Source: Limnohabitans sp.
GTDB taxonomy: Bacteria; Pseudomonadota; Gammaproteobacteria; Burkholderiales; Burkholderiaceae_C
Direction of reading: 5' to 3'
NCBI GenBank assembly: GCA_030729445.1
Contig: JANQXJ010000021.1
Span: 1 to 9,554, forward strand
DNA length: 9,554 nucleotides
The notes under the pieces are model-generated. The model had not been told where the DNA came from, searched no databases, and saw only the letters and a program-made list of their open reading frames with translations. Positions 1-6,740 of the stretch are shown one piece after another. Each line of letters begins with the position of its first letter. The first letter of the stretch is position 1. The translations under genes were made by a program, and so were the position numbers.

Positions 1-1008
1 TCACACCACCGCGTGACAAGCGATTTTGATGCCTTTGAACTCGCGCAAAGCGGGGCGCTCGGCGCGGCAAATGTCGGTGGCCTGTGGGCAGCGGGGGTGG
101 AAGGTGCAGCCGCTCGGTGGGTTGAGCGGGTTCGGTACTTCGCCTTGCACCGGGGTGCGGGCGCGGCCGGTGTCGTGCATCTTCGGAATCGCGTCCAGCA
201 GCATTTTGGTGTAGGGGTGCTGCGGGTTACCAAACAGGGTGTGTTTGTCGGCCAGCTCCACCAGACGGCCCAAGTACATCACGCCCACCTGATCGCTTAC
301 ATGGCGCACCACGGCGAGGTTGTGGCTGATGAAGAGATAGGTCAGGCCCCGCTCGCGCTGCAGGTCTTTCATGATGTTGAGCACCTGCGCCTGCACGCTC
401 ACATCGAGCGCCGAGGTCGGCTCGTCACACACCAGAAACTCGGGCGCGGTGGCCAAAGCGCGGGCGATCGAGATGCGCTGGCGTTGCCCACCCGAGAACT
501 GGTGTGGGTACTTGACCATGTCGAGCGGCGACAGCCCCACCGATTGGAGCAACTCGGCCACGCGGGCTTTGAGCTCTTCGGCATCGCTGATCAATCCATG
601 CTCTTTGAGCGGCTCACCAATGATGTTGTCCACCGTCCAGCGCGGGTTCAGGCTGGCGTAGGGGTCCTGGAAAATCATCTGGATGCGTTGGCGCATGGCC
701 TTGGCATGGTTCGATTTGAAGGCCGCGTGTGCGTCTTGCCCGTCAAAGGTCAGGCCGCCGCGTGTAGGCTCGTACAAGCCCACCAGCAAGCGGGCCACCG
801 TGCTTTTGCCGCAGCCTGACTCGCCCACCAGAGCCAAAGTCTTTCCGCGCTCGATTTCAAAGCTCACGCCGTCTACGGCATTGAGCAGTTGGCGGGGTTT
901 GCGCTCGATCACGCGGTTGAGCCAAGGGGCGGACACGTCAAAGGTTTTGGCCAGATCGTGCGCCACGACCAATGGCGGCGGTTTGGCGTTGTTCGTGTGC
1001 TCGCTCAT
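1..1008 (-). CDS. Peptide-type ABC transporter ATP-binding protein (DppF/OppF-like)
   Basis: One of two nucleotide-binding subunits that power the importer from the cytoplasmic face of the membrane. The 335-residue product has Walker A GESGCGKS (62-69), Q-loop Gln114 in FQDPYASLNP, signature FSGGQRQR (171-178), Walker B LVCDEPT with catalytic Glu196, and switch His229 in ISHN. The C-terminal oligopeptide/dipeptide extension contains Cys301, 307, 314 and 331, the spacing that binds an iron-sulfur cluster in some family members. I chose the ATG at 1008 over the in-frame ATG at 1035. It forms an ATGA overlap with the stop of the upstream ATPase gene and has GGGAG six bases before it, while the upstream start would add residues of no family character. 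This is the last operon gene in the window and its stop is at base 1, so anything downstream is unseen. Substrate is not determinable from this subunit. Confidence 0.96.
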   Translation of the reverse strand: MSEHTNNAKPPPLVVAHDLAKTFDVSAPWLNRVIERKPRQLLNAVDGVSFEIERGKTLALVGESGCGKSTVARLLVGLYEPTRGGLTFDGQDAHAAFKSNHAKAMRQRIQMIFQDPYASLNPRWTVDNIIGEPLKEHGLISDAEELKARVAELLQSVGLSPLDMVKYPHQFSGGQRQRISIARALATAPEFLVCDEPTSALDVSVQAQVLNIMKDLQRERGLTYLFISHNLAVVRHVSDQVGVMYLGRLVELADKHTLFGNPQHPYTKMLLDAIPKMHDTGRARTPVQGEVPNPLNPPSGCTFHPRCPQATDICRAERPALREFKGIKIACHAVV

Positions 1009-1973
1009 GCCGTACTCCCATCGTGCAGCCAGCAAGCGGCCCGAGTTTCACCCGCTTGGACCAAATTGGGTCGGTCCTGGCGGCAGCGGTCAAAGGCTTT
1101 GGGGCAACGCGGGTTGAAGGCGCAACCTTGCGGAATGGCGTTCAGGCGTGGCATGGCGCCGTCAATTTGGTTCAGGCGTTCGCGGTCACTGTCCATGTCG
1201 GGAATCGAGGCCATCAGGCCTGCGGTGTAAGGGTGGACCGGGTGGTTGATGACCTGGTGCACCGGGCCAATTTCGGCCACGCGCCCGGCGTACAAAACCG
1301 CCACGCGGTCGCAGGTCTCGGCAATCACACCCATGTCGTGGGTGATCAGCATCACGGCAGCACCCCGGTCCTTGCAGACCTTTTTGAGTAAGCTGATGAT
1401 CTGCGCCTGAATCGACACGTCAAGCGCCGTGGTCGGCTCGTCGGCCACAATCAATTGCGGCTCGGCAGCCAAGGCCAGCGCAATCACCACACGCTGGCGC
1501 ATGCCGCCCGAAAACTGGTGAGGGTAATGGTCGATGCGCTCTTCAGCGGCCGAGATGCCGGTGTCTTTGAGCAGCTGAATGGCACGTTGCCGCGCCTCAT
1601 GAGGCGTGACCGGCAAGTGGGCCAAAATGGTTTCAGTCAACTGCCGCCCGATGGAGTACAGCGGGTTGAGCGATGTCAGCGGGTCCTGAAAAATCGCACC
1701 GATCTTGCGGCCCCGAATGTGGCGCATCTCGTCGTTGTTCAGGTGGTCAATCCGTTGACCTTCGAGCAAAATCTGCCCACTGGCCACACGACCCGGTGGC
1801 TCCAGCAAACCAATGATGGCCGCGCCTGTGAGCGACTTGCCCGCACCCGACTCGCCCACCACGCCCAGAATTTCACCGGGCGCAATGTCAAAAGAAATAT
1901 CGTCCAAGGCACGCAAGGTGCCGTGGCGGTTGGGGAACTCCACCACCAGGTTTTTGACTTGTAAAAGACTCAT
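1005..1973 (-). CDS. Peptide-type ABC transporter ATP-binding protein (DppD/OppD-like)
   Basis: The second ATPase subunit, expected to heterodimerise with the DppF-like protein encoded just downstream. The 322-residue product shows Walker A GESGAGKS (40-47), Q-loop Gln96 in FQDPLTSLNP, signature FSGGMRQR (154-161), Walker B LIVADEPT (174-181) with Glu179, and switch His212 in ITHD. All catalytic motifs look intact. The C-terminal tail carries Cys284, 290, 297 and 314 in the arrangement that ligates a [4Fe-4S] cluster in characterised DppD proteins; cluster binding here is inferred. The start ATG overlaps the stop of the DppC-like gene as ATGA, and the stop overlaps the next start in the same way, so translation is probably coupled across three genes. 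The ribosome-binding site is weak (GAG six bases before the start), consistent with coupling. Confidence 0.96.
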   Translation of the reverse strand: MSLLQVKNLVVEFPNRHGTLRALDDISFDIAPGEILGVVGESGAGKSLTGAAIIGLLEPPGRVASGQILLEGQRIDHLNNDEMRHIRGRKIGAIFQDPLTSLNPLYSIGRQLTETILAHLPVTPHEARQRAIQLLKDTGISAAEERIDHYPHQFSGGMRQRVVIALALAAEPQLIVADEPTTALDVSIQAQIISLLKKVCKDRGAAVMLITHDMGVIAETCDRVAVLYAGRVAEIGPVHQVINHPVHPYTAGLMASIPDMDSDRERLNQIDGAMPRLNAIPQGCAFNPRCPKAFDRCRQDRPNLVQAGETRAACWLHDGSTA

Positions 1974-2878
1974 CGCAATCTCGGATTCAGCGCGTCGCGC
2001 AACCAGTCACCCAGCAAATTGACCGACAGGGCGATCACCACCAGCATCAGCCCCGGAAAAATCGTGATCCACCACTCACCCGAGAACAAATAGTCATTGC
2101 CCACGCGGATCAGCGTGCCCAGCGAAGGCGAAGTGGGCGGAGCACCCACACCGAGAAACGACAGGGTCGCCTCGGTGATGATGGCCGTGGCCACCTGGAT
2201 GGTGGCCAGCACCATGACCGGGCCCATCACGTTGGGCAAAACATGCTTGACCATGATGCGCAGCGGGGCCACACCCGTTACGCGGGCAGCCTGAACATAT
2301 TCCTTGTTGCGCTCCACCAAGGTGGTGCCGCGCACGGTGCGGGCGTATTGCACCCAGCCGGTGAGCGAGATCGACAGGATCAGCACGCCAAAGGCCAGCG
2401 ACTCGTTGGCATTGGGGAACAAGGCACGCCCCACACCTGCAATCAAGAGAGCCACCAAAATGGCCGGAAAGGACAACATCACATCGCACAAACGCATGAG
2501 CAAGGCGTCAATCCAACCGCCCTTGAAGCCCGCCAGCAAACCCAGGCCGACGCCCACCGCCACCGACAAGACCACAGAGGCCAAACCCACCACCAAAGAG
2601 ATGCGCGAGCCGTAGATCAGGGCCGACAAAATGTCGCGCCCCTGATCGTCGGTGCCCAGCAAAAACTTGGTGGTGCCGCCCTCCATCCAAGCCGGGGGCA
2701 AGCGGGCATCGCTCAGCTCTAGCGTGGCCAGATCGAACGGATTGGTGGGGGCCACCCAGCCGGCAAAAACCGAACAAAAAAGACAGATGAAGGCGATGCC
2801 AGCCGCCACCATCGCCGTGGGCGATTGGCGGAAGCTGTAACCGACATCGCTGTCAAGCCAGCGTTTCAAGGCGTTCAT
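1970..2878 (-). CDS. Peptide-type ABC transporter permease (DppC/OppC-like)
   Basis: One of two transmembrane subunits forming the import channel in the inner membrane. The 302-residue product has the DppC-type layout: an N-terminal membrane segment (about 22-43), a periplasmic stretch ending in the family motif LGTDDQGRDILS (74-85), then several membrane segments in the BPD permease domain. The cytoplasmic EAA-like coupling loop is around 190-215 (EYVQAARVTGV and HVLPN), followed by FLGVGAPPTSPSLGTLI (241-257), a hallmark of this subfamily. Length is normal. The start lies three bases after the stop of SBP2, with no good Shine-Dalgarno sequence, which suggests reinitiation by ribosomes finishing the SBP gene. 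Its partner permease is encoded about 2.9 kb upstream in the same operon, separated by the hydrolase and SBP2. Confidence 0.95.
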   Translation of the reverse strand: MNALKRWLDSDVGYSFRQSPTAMVAAGIAFICLFCSVFAGWVAPTNPFDLATLELSDARLPPAWMEGGTTKFLLGTDDQGRDILSALIYGSRISLVVGLASVVLSVAVGVGLGLLAGFKGGWIDALLMRLCDVMLSFPAILVALLIAGVGRALFPNANESLAFGVLILSISLTGWVQYARTVRGTTLVERNKEYVQAARVTGVAPLRIMVKHVLPNVMGPVMVLATIQVATAIITEATLSFLGVGAPPTSPSLGTLIRVGNDYLFSGEWWITIFPGLMLVVIALSVNLLGDWLRDALNPRLR

Positions 2879-2881
2879 GAA

Positions 2882-4465
2882 TTACTTGATGGTGATGGAC
2901 TTGAAGGGCATGTAGTTGTCACCACGCTGCACCAGCGTGACCTTTTTGCTGGTGCCCCAGGCCAGGGCCTGTTGGTGCAAAGGCAGGTGGCCGATGTCGG
3001 CGCTGTGCAGCTCAAAGGACTCGCGGATCATGGCGTTGCGCTTGGCCTGGTCGGTCTCGCTTTGCACCTTGATCATCAGTTCATCGACCTTGGGGTTGCA
3101 GTAAGAGCCCAGATTGAACTGGCCTGCGCCCTTGTCGTCGGGGCAGCGCATCAGGGCGTTCAGGGCGTTGTGTGCGTCGTAGGTGCTGGGGGTCCAGCCC
3201 AGCAAATAGAAGCTGGTGTCGCGGCGCAGGATTTTGGGGAAATACGTGCCTTTGGTCTCGGCCTTGAGGTTGACCTTGACGTTCACACGTGCCAGGTTAG
3301 CCGCCACCGCCTCGCAAATCTGGCCGTCGTTCACATAGCGGTCGTTCGGGCAGTTCATGTCGATGGTGAAGCCTGTGGGGTAACCGGCTTCAGCCAACAA
3401 CTTCTTGGCGGCTTCGGGGTCGTAGGGCAGGCGCTTGTTCAGTTCGGGGTTGAAGCCATTGATGCCAGGGCCCACCATCAGGGCGCTGGGGTTGGAAGCG
3501 CCGCGCATCACCACGCGTTTGATGCCTTCGATGTCGATGGCCTGGTAGAAAGCCTGGCGCACGCGCTTGTCCTTGAAGGGGTTCTTACCCTTCACGCTGG
3601 AGTACAGCAACTCATCACGCTTTTGGTCCATGCCCAAAAAGATGGTGCGCAACTCGGGGGCCACCAAGGCGCGGGCATTGGCGCTGGCGTTGATGCGCGG
3701 CACGTCCTGCACAGGAACGGGTTCCATCACGTCGATCTCGCCAGACAAAAGGGCTGCCACGCGGGTGGGGTCGTTGGCAATCACAGAGAAGATGACTTCA
3801 TCCACGTTGCCATCGATCTTGCCCCAGTAACTGCCATTGCGCACAAAGGTGGTGCGGACATTGGGCTGGCGCTCACGCAAGCGGTAAGGGCCTGTGCCGT
3901 TGGCGCGGAACGAGGCCGCATTTTCAATGCCCTTGCGGCGGTCCACAGGGCGAGTGGCTTGGTTGTCTTCGCACCATTTCTTGCTCATGATGTAGACGGT
4001 CGACAACACGTTGGGCAAGATGGGGAACGGGGCTTTGGTCTCGATCTCGATGGTGTGGCTGCCGATCTTGCGCACTTCCTTGATGTCGTTGGTGTTGCTG
4101 CGCATGTCCGAGCCCTCACCTGCCGCGCGGTTGAGCGAGAACACCACGTCATCGGCTGTGAACGGTGTGTCGTCATGGAATTTCACGTTCTTGCGCAATT
4201 CAAAGCGCCACACCGTGGGCGAGGTCTGCTTCCATGAAGTGGCCAGACCCGCTTCGAACTTCAGGTCTTTGCTCACACCCACCAACGATTCATAAATGTT
4301 GTTGGTCACGCTCAATTGCAGCGACTCGTTGAGCGAGTGTGGATCCATGGACAAAGCGTCACCTTGGTTGGCCACACGCAGTGTGGCGGCATGGGCACTG
4401 CCCATCGCCAAGACCGATACCACGGCCAAAGCGGTCAATGTGCGGTTGAAGGAATGCATGCGCAT
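2882..4465 (-). CDS. Peptide/nickel-type ABC substrate-binding protein, family 5 (SBP2)
   Basis: Periplasmic receptor that captures the ligand and hands it to the permeases. The 527-residue product has a Sec signal peptide with basic start, hydrophobic core and likely cleavage after A-H-A at residue 26; no lipobox cysteine is present. Family 5 features include LATSWK..SPTVWRFELRKNVKFHDDTPFTADDVVFS (split around 74-110), GTGPYRL (190-196) and LLSGEIDVM (239-247). It is a clear paralogue of SBP1 at 6740-8347, sharing for example RTIFLGMDQ and SVKGKNP-KD blocks. It has a cysteine pair Cys372/Cys384 shared with SBP1 and a second pair Cys441/Cys456 that SBP1 lacks. I chose the ATG at 4465 because AGGAG lies six bases upstream; another ATG at 4459 is possible, and a longer frame from 4510 would bury the signal peptide. 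A 41-base gap with its own strong ribosome-binding site and no terminator hairpin separates it from the hydrolase gene. The ligand is unknown. Confidence 0.95.
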   Translation of the reverse strand: MRMHSFNRTLTALAVVSVLAMGSAHAATLRVANQGDALSMDPHSLNESLQLSVTNNIYESLVGVSKDLKFEAGLATSWKQTSPTVWRFELRKNVKFHDDTPFTADDVVFSLNRAAGEGSDMRSNTNDIKEVRKIGSHTIEIETKAPFPILPNVLSTVYIMSKKWCEDNQATRPVDRRKGIENAASFRANGTGPYRLRERQPNVRTTFVRNGSYWGKIDGNVDEVIFSVIANDPTRVAALLSGEIDVMEPVPVQDVPRINASANARALVAPELRTIFLGMDQKRDELLYSSVKGKNPFKDKRVRQAFYQAIDIEGIKRVVMRGASNPSALMVGPGINGFNPELNKRLPYDPEAAKKLLAEAGYPTGFTIDMNCPNDRYVNDGQICEAVAANLARVNVKVNLKAETKGTYFPKILRRDTSFYLLGWTPSTYDAHNALNALMRCPDDKGAGQFNLGSYCNPKVDELMIKVQSETDQAKRNAMIRESFELHSADIGHLPLHQQALAWGTSKKVTLVQRGDNYMPFKSITIK

Positions 4466-4471
4466 GAAAAA

Positions 4472-4476
4472 CTCCT
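4472..4476 (-). promoter_or_regulatory. Ribosome-binding site of SBP2
   Basis: AGGAG on the minus strand, six bases before the ATG at 4465. It fixes the start of the second substrate-binding protein and is among the strongest Shine-Dalgarno matches in the operon, as expected for a binding protein needed in excess over the membrane subunits. Confidence 0.8.
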
Positions 4477-4506
4477 GATGGTGGTGAGTGAAAGGGGCTG
4501 AAAAAA

Positions 4507-5757
4507 TCATGAACGGCTAGAGGCAGCGCTCAGTGGCAAAGCCTGCTCAATCAAACTGGCGTGCAAGGCCGCGCCCAAGGGCAGGATGTCGTCATTGAAG
4601 TCGTAGCGGCTGTTGTGCAGCGGGTGCGGCCCGGGGCCGTGTGGCAGGCCTTGGCCGATGCGGATGTACGCCCCGGGCTTGGCCTGGAGCATGAAAGAAA
4701 AATCTTCGCCACCCATGCTGGGCAGCATGTCGCGCCAAACCTTGTCTTCACCGACCAAAGCGGCCGCCACATCGCAGGCGAACTGCGCTTCGGGCACGGT
4801 GTTCACGGTGGCGGGGTAGACGCGCTCATAGGTCAATTCGGCAGATGCCCCAAAGCCTTGCGCCACACCGTTACACAAGGCACGCAGCCGGTCTTCGATC
4901 TGGTCCTGCACCCGTTCGCTGTAGGTGCGCACGGTGCCCACCAAAATGGCCTCGCCCGGGATCACACTCATGGCCCCAGGGTGGCCCGCCTGCATCGAGC
5001 AAATGCTGATGACCGCTTGGTCAAACGCCGACAGGTTGCGCGAGACCACACTTTGCACAGCGGTGATGATGTGCCCGGCCACCAACACTGGGTCAACCCC
5101 CTGGTGCGGGCGGGCGCCGTGTCCGCCTTTGCCGATGATGCGGATCTCGATGCGGTCCACCGCCGCCTGCATGGGGCCGGGGGTGATGCCAATCACACCC
5201 AAAGGTGTCTCAGGCGAATTGTGTTGGGCATAGACTTGTTCGCACGGGAAGCGCTCAAACAGACCGTCTTGCATCATGGCGCGGGCACCGGCGTAGCCTT
5301 CTTCGCCGGGCTGGAAAATCAGCACGGCGGTGCCGTCAAAGCGCCGGGTTTCAGCCAGGTAACGCGCTGCCCCCATCAGCATGGCGGTGTGGCCGTCGTG
5401 ACCACAGCCGTGCATCAGCCCGGGCGTGCCCGATTTCCAAGTGCATTCGTTGTGTTCGGTCAAGGGCAAGGCGTCCATGTCGGCCCGCAGACCCATCATG
5501 CGGCCGGGGTTGCTGGCCGAGCGTCCTTGGCCATGCACCAAGGCCACCACGCCGGTTTTGCCAATGCCGGTGTGGATGCTGTCCACGCCACAAACTTTGA
5601 GCATTTCGGCCACGCGGGCCGAGGTGTAGACCTCTTCAAAGCCCAACTCGGGGTGGGCGTGCAGGTCGCGCCTAAAGGCGGTGAGTTCGGGGTGAAACTG
5701 GGCAATGCGTGCAAACGCTGCGCCCCGCCCCAACACCGATTGCAAAGAAGCACCCAC
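4507..5757 (-). CDS. M20 family amidohydrolase / metallopeptidase
   Basis: Predicted two-metal hydrolase of the M20D group (hippurate hydrolase, IAA-amino-acid hydrolase, N-acyl amino acid amidohydrolase). The 416-residue product has no signal peptide, so it should act in the cytoplasm on imported substrate. Visible motifs are RRDLHAHPELGFEE (29-42), RADMDALP (91-98), MHGCGHDGH (115-123) with metal ligands Cys118 and His120, QPGEEG (149-154) with Glu152/153, His179 in QHN, the dimerisation-domain GKGGHGARPHQG (209-220), GGEDF (349-353) and C-terminal His381 in LHNSRYDFND. All expected active-site residues are present. I chose a GTG start at 5757: GGAGGA lies eight bases upstream and the start is two bases after the DppB stop. 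A TTG at 5763 overlapping that stop sits only two bases from the same site and is less likely. The longer open frame reaching 6222 runs antisense-free but out of frame through dppB and is not coding. Whether it cleaves acyl amino acids, aroyl conjugates or dipeptides cannot be told. Confidence 0.93.
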   Translation of the reverse strand: MGASLQSVLGRGAAFARIAQFHPELTAFRRDLHAHPELGFEEVYTSARVAEMLKVCGVDSIHTGIGKTGVVALVHGQGRSASNPGRMMGLRADMDALPLTEHNECTWKSGTPGLMHGCGHDGHTAMLMGAARYLAETRRFDGTAVLIFQPGEEGYAGARAMMQDGLFERFPCEQVYAQHNSPETPLGVIGITPGPMQAAVDRIEIRIIGKGGHGARPHQGVDPVLVAGHIITAVQSVVSRNLSAFDQAVISICSMQAGHPGAMSVIPGEAILVGTVRTYSERVQDQIEDRLRALCNGVAQGFGASAELTYERVYPATVNTVPEAQFACDVAAALVGEDKVWRDMLPSMGGEDFSFMLQAKPGAYIRIGQGLPHGPGPHPLHNSRYDFNDDILPLGAALHASLIEQALPLSAASSRS

Positions 5758-5759
5758 GC

Positions 5760-6740
5760 TCAATGTCCTCCGGGCTTGCCCACGCGAAGGCGCGGGTCGA
5801 CCACAAAATAGAGCAAATCCACAATCAGATTGATGACCACAAAAATCAGCGCGATCAGGCACAGGTAAGCCGCCATCACCGGAATGTCTGCGAACGTCAC
5901 CGCCTGGATGAACAACAAGCCCATGCCTGGCCACTGGAACACCGTCTCGGTGATGATGGCAAAAGCAATCAAGCCACCCAACTGCAAGCCGGTGATGGTC
6001 ATCACCGGCACCATGGTGTTTTTGAGTGCGTGACCAAAGTGGATGGCGCGGTTGGACAGACCACGGGCACGGGCAAACTTGATGTAGTCGGTGCGCAGCA
6101 CCTCCAGCATCTCGGCACGCACCAAGCGCATGATCAGGGTGAGCTGAAAAATTGCCAGCGTCACAGCGGGTAACACGATGTGGTGCCAACCCTTGGCTGT
6201 CATCAAACCGCTCGACCACCAACCCATTTGAACCACATCACCCCGGCCAAAGCTGGGGAACCAGCCCAAGATCACGGCAAAAACCAAGATCAACAAAATG
6301 CCGATCAGGAACGTGGGCAAGGACACCCCCAGCAGTGATACCGTCATGATGAGTTGACTGGCCCAGGTGCCCCGACGCAAGGCGGCGTAAACCCCCATAG
6401 GGATGCCAATGACCAAGGCCAGGGTGGCCGCCACCAGCGCCAGCTCCAGGGTGGCGGGCAGACGCTCGGCGATCAAGCGAGATACCTTGGCACCTTGACG
6501 AAGGCTCAGGCCAAACTCGCCTTGCACAGCATTGACCAAAAAGTGGCCAAACTGCACAAAAAAAGGCTGGTCCAAACCCAAATCAGCCCGCAGCATGTCG
6601 ATCTGCTCTTTGGTGGCGTCTTGCCCCAGCAAGAACACCACCGGATCGCCCACATACTGGAACAACAAGAAGGCGATGAAAGCAACCGTGACCATCACGA
6701 TCACGGCTTGGATCAGCCGCTGCAAGATGAAAGCGAGCAT
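5760..6740 (-). CDS. Peptide-type ABC transporter permease (DppB/OppB-like)
   Basis: The second transmembrane subunit of the importer. The 326-residue product begins with the DppB-type N-terminal membrane segment (about 9-30, LIQAVIVMVTVAFIAFLLF), followed by a periplasmic region containing the typical DPVVFLLG and LGLDQPFFVQF elements. The BPD permease domain starts near 95, where RLPATLELAL is a family hallmark, and contains five more membrane segments. The EAA coupling loop is at about 210-235 (MLEVLRTDYIKFARARGLS), and the protein ends in VDPRLR as DppB proteins usually do. Length is normal. Its ATG overlaps the SBP1 stop by one base (TGATG), with AAGG upstream, so translation is probably coupled. 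It is separated from its partner permease by the hydrolase and SBP2 genes, unlike the usual adjacent B-C order. Confidence 0.95.
   Translation of the reverse strand: MLAFILQRLIQAVIVMVTVAFIAFLLFQYVGDPVVFLLGQDATKEQIDMLRADLGLDQPFFVQFGHFLVNAVQGEFGLSLRQGAKVSRLIAERLPATLELALVAATLALVIGIPMGVYAALRRGTWASQLIMTVSLLGVSLPTFLIGILLILVFAVILGWFPSFGRGDVVQMGWWSSGLMTAKGWHHIVLPAVTLAIFQLTLIMRLVRAEMLEVLRTDYIKFARARGLSNRAIHFGHALKNTMVPVMTITGLQLGGLIAFAIITETVFQWPGMGLLFIQAVTFADIPVMAAYLCLIALIFVVINLIVDLLYFVVDPRLRVGKPGGH
5766..5771 (-). promoter_or_regulatory. Ribosome-binding site deciding the M20 hydrolase start
   Basis: GGAGGA on the minus strand, inside the last codons of the DppB-like gene (encoding its terminal Pro-Gly-Gly region). 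It is eight bases before the GTG at 5757 and only two before the TTG at 5763, so it favours the GTG start. It is the best Shine-Dalgarno match seen in the window, which may offset the non-ATG start. Confidence 0.75.

Noticed and set aside
2825..4237. Plus-strand open frame of 470 codons antisense to SBP2
   Set aside because: It is a shadow of a real, well-supported gene on the other strand. Its translation is rich in Ala, Val, His and Gly with no recognisable domain, which is typical of antisense frames in GC-rich genes, and it has no clear ribosome-binding site.
4466..4506. Terminator or internal promoter in the 41-base gap between hydrolase and SBP2
   Set aside because: There is a run of six Ts just after the hydrolase stop on the coding strand, but no GC-rich stem before it, and no convincing -35/-10 pair is visible, so read-through is the simpler reading.
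4561..5811. Plus-strand open frame of 416 codons antisense to the M20 hydrolase
   Set aside because: Same reasons: the minus-strand M20 gene has every catalytic motif, while this frame shows only low-complexity His/Gly/Ala composition and no family resemblance.
5758..6222. Long N-terminal extension of the M20 frame across dppB
   Set aside because: The extension overlaps the DppB coding region in another frame, has no M20-like content, and the enzyme family normally begins a few residues before the HPELGFEE block, matching the GTG start at 5757.
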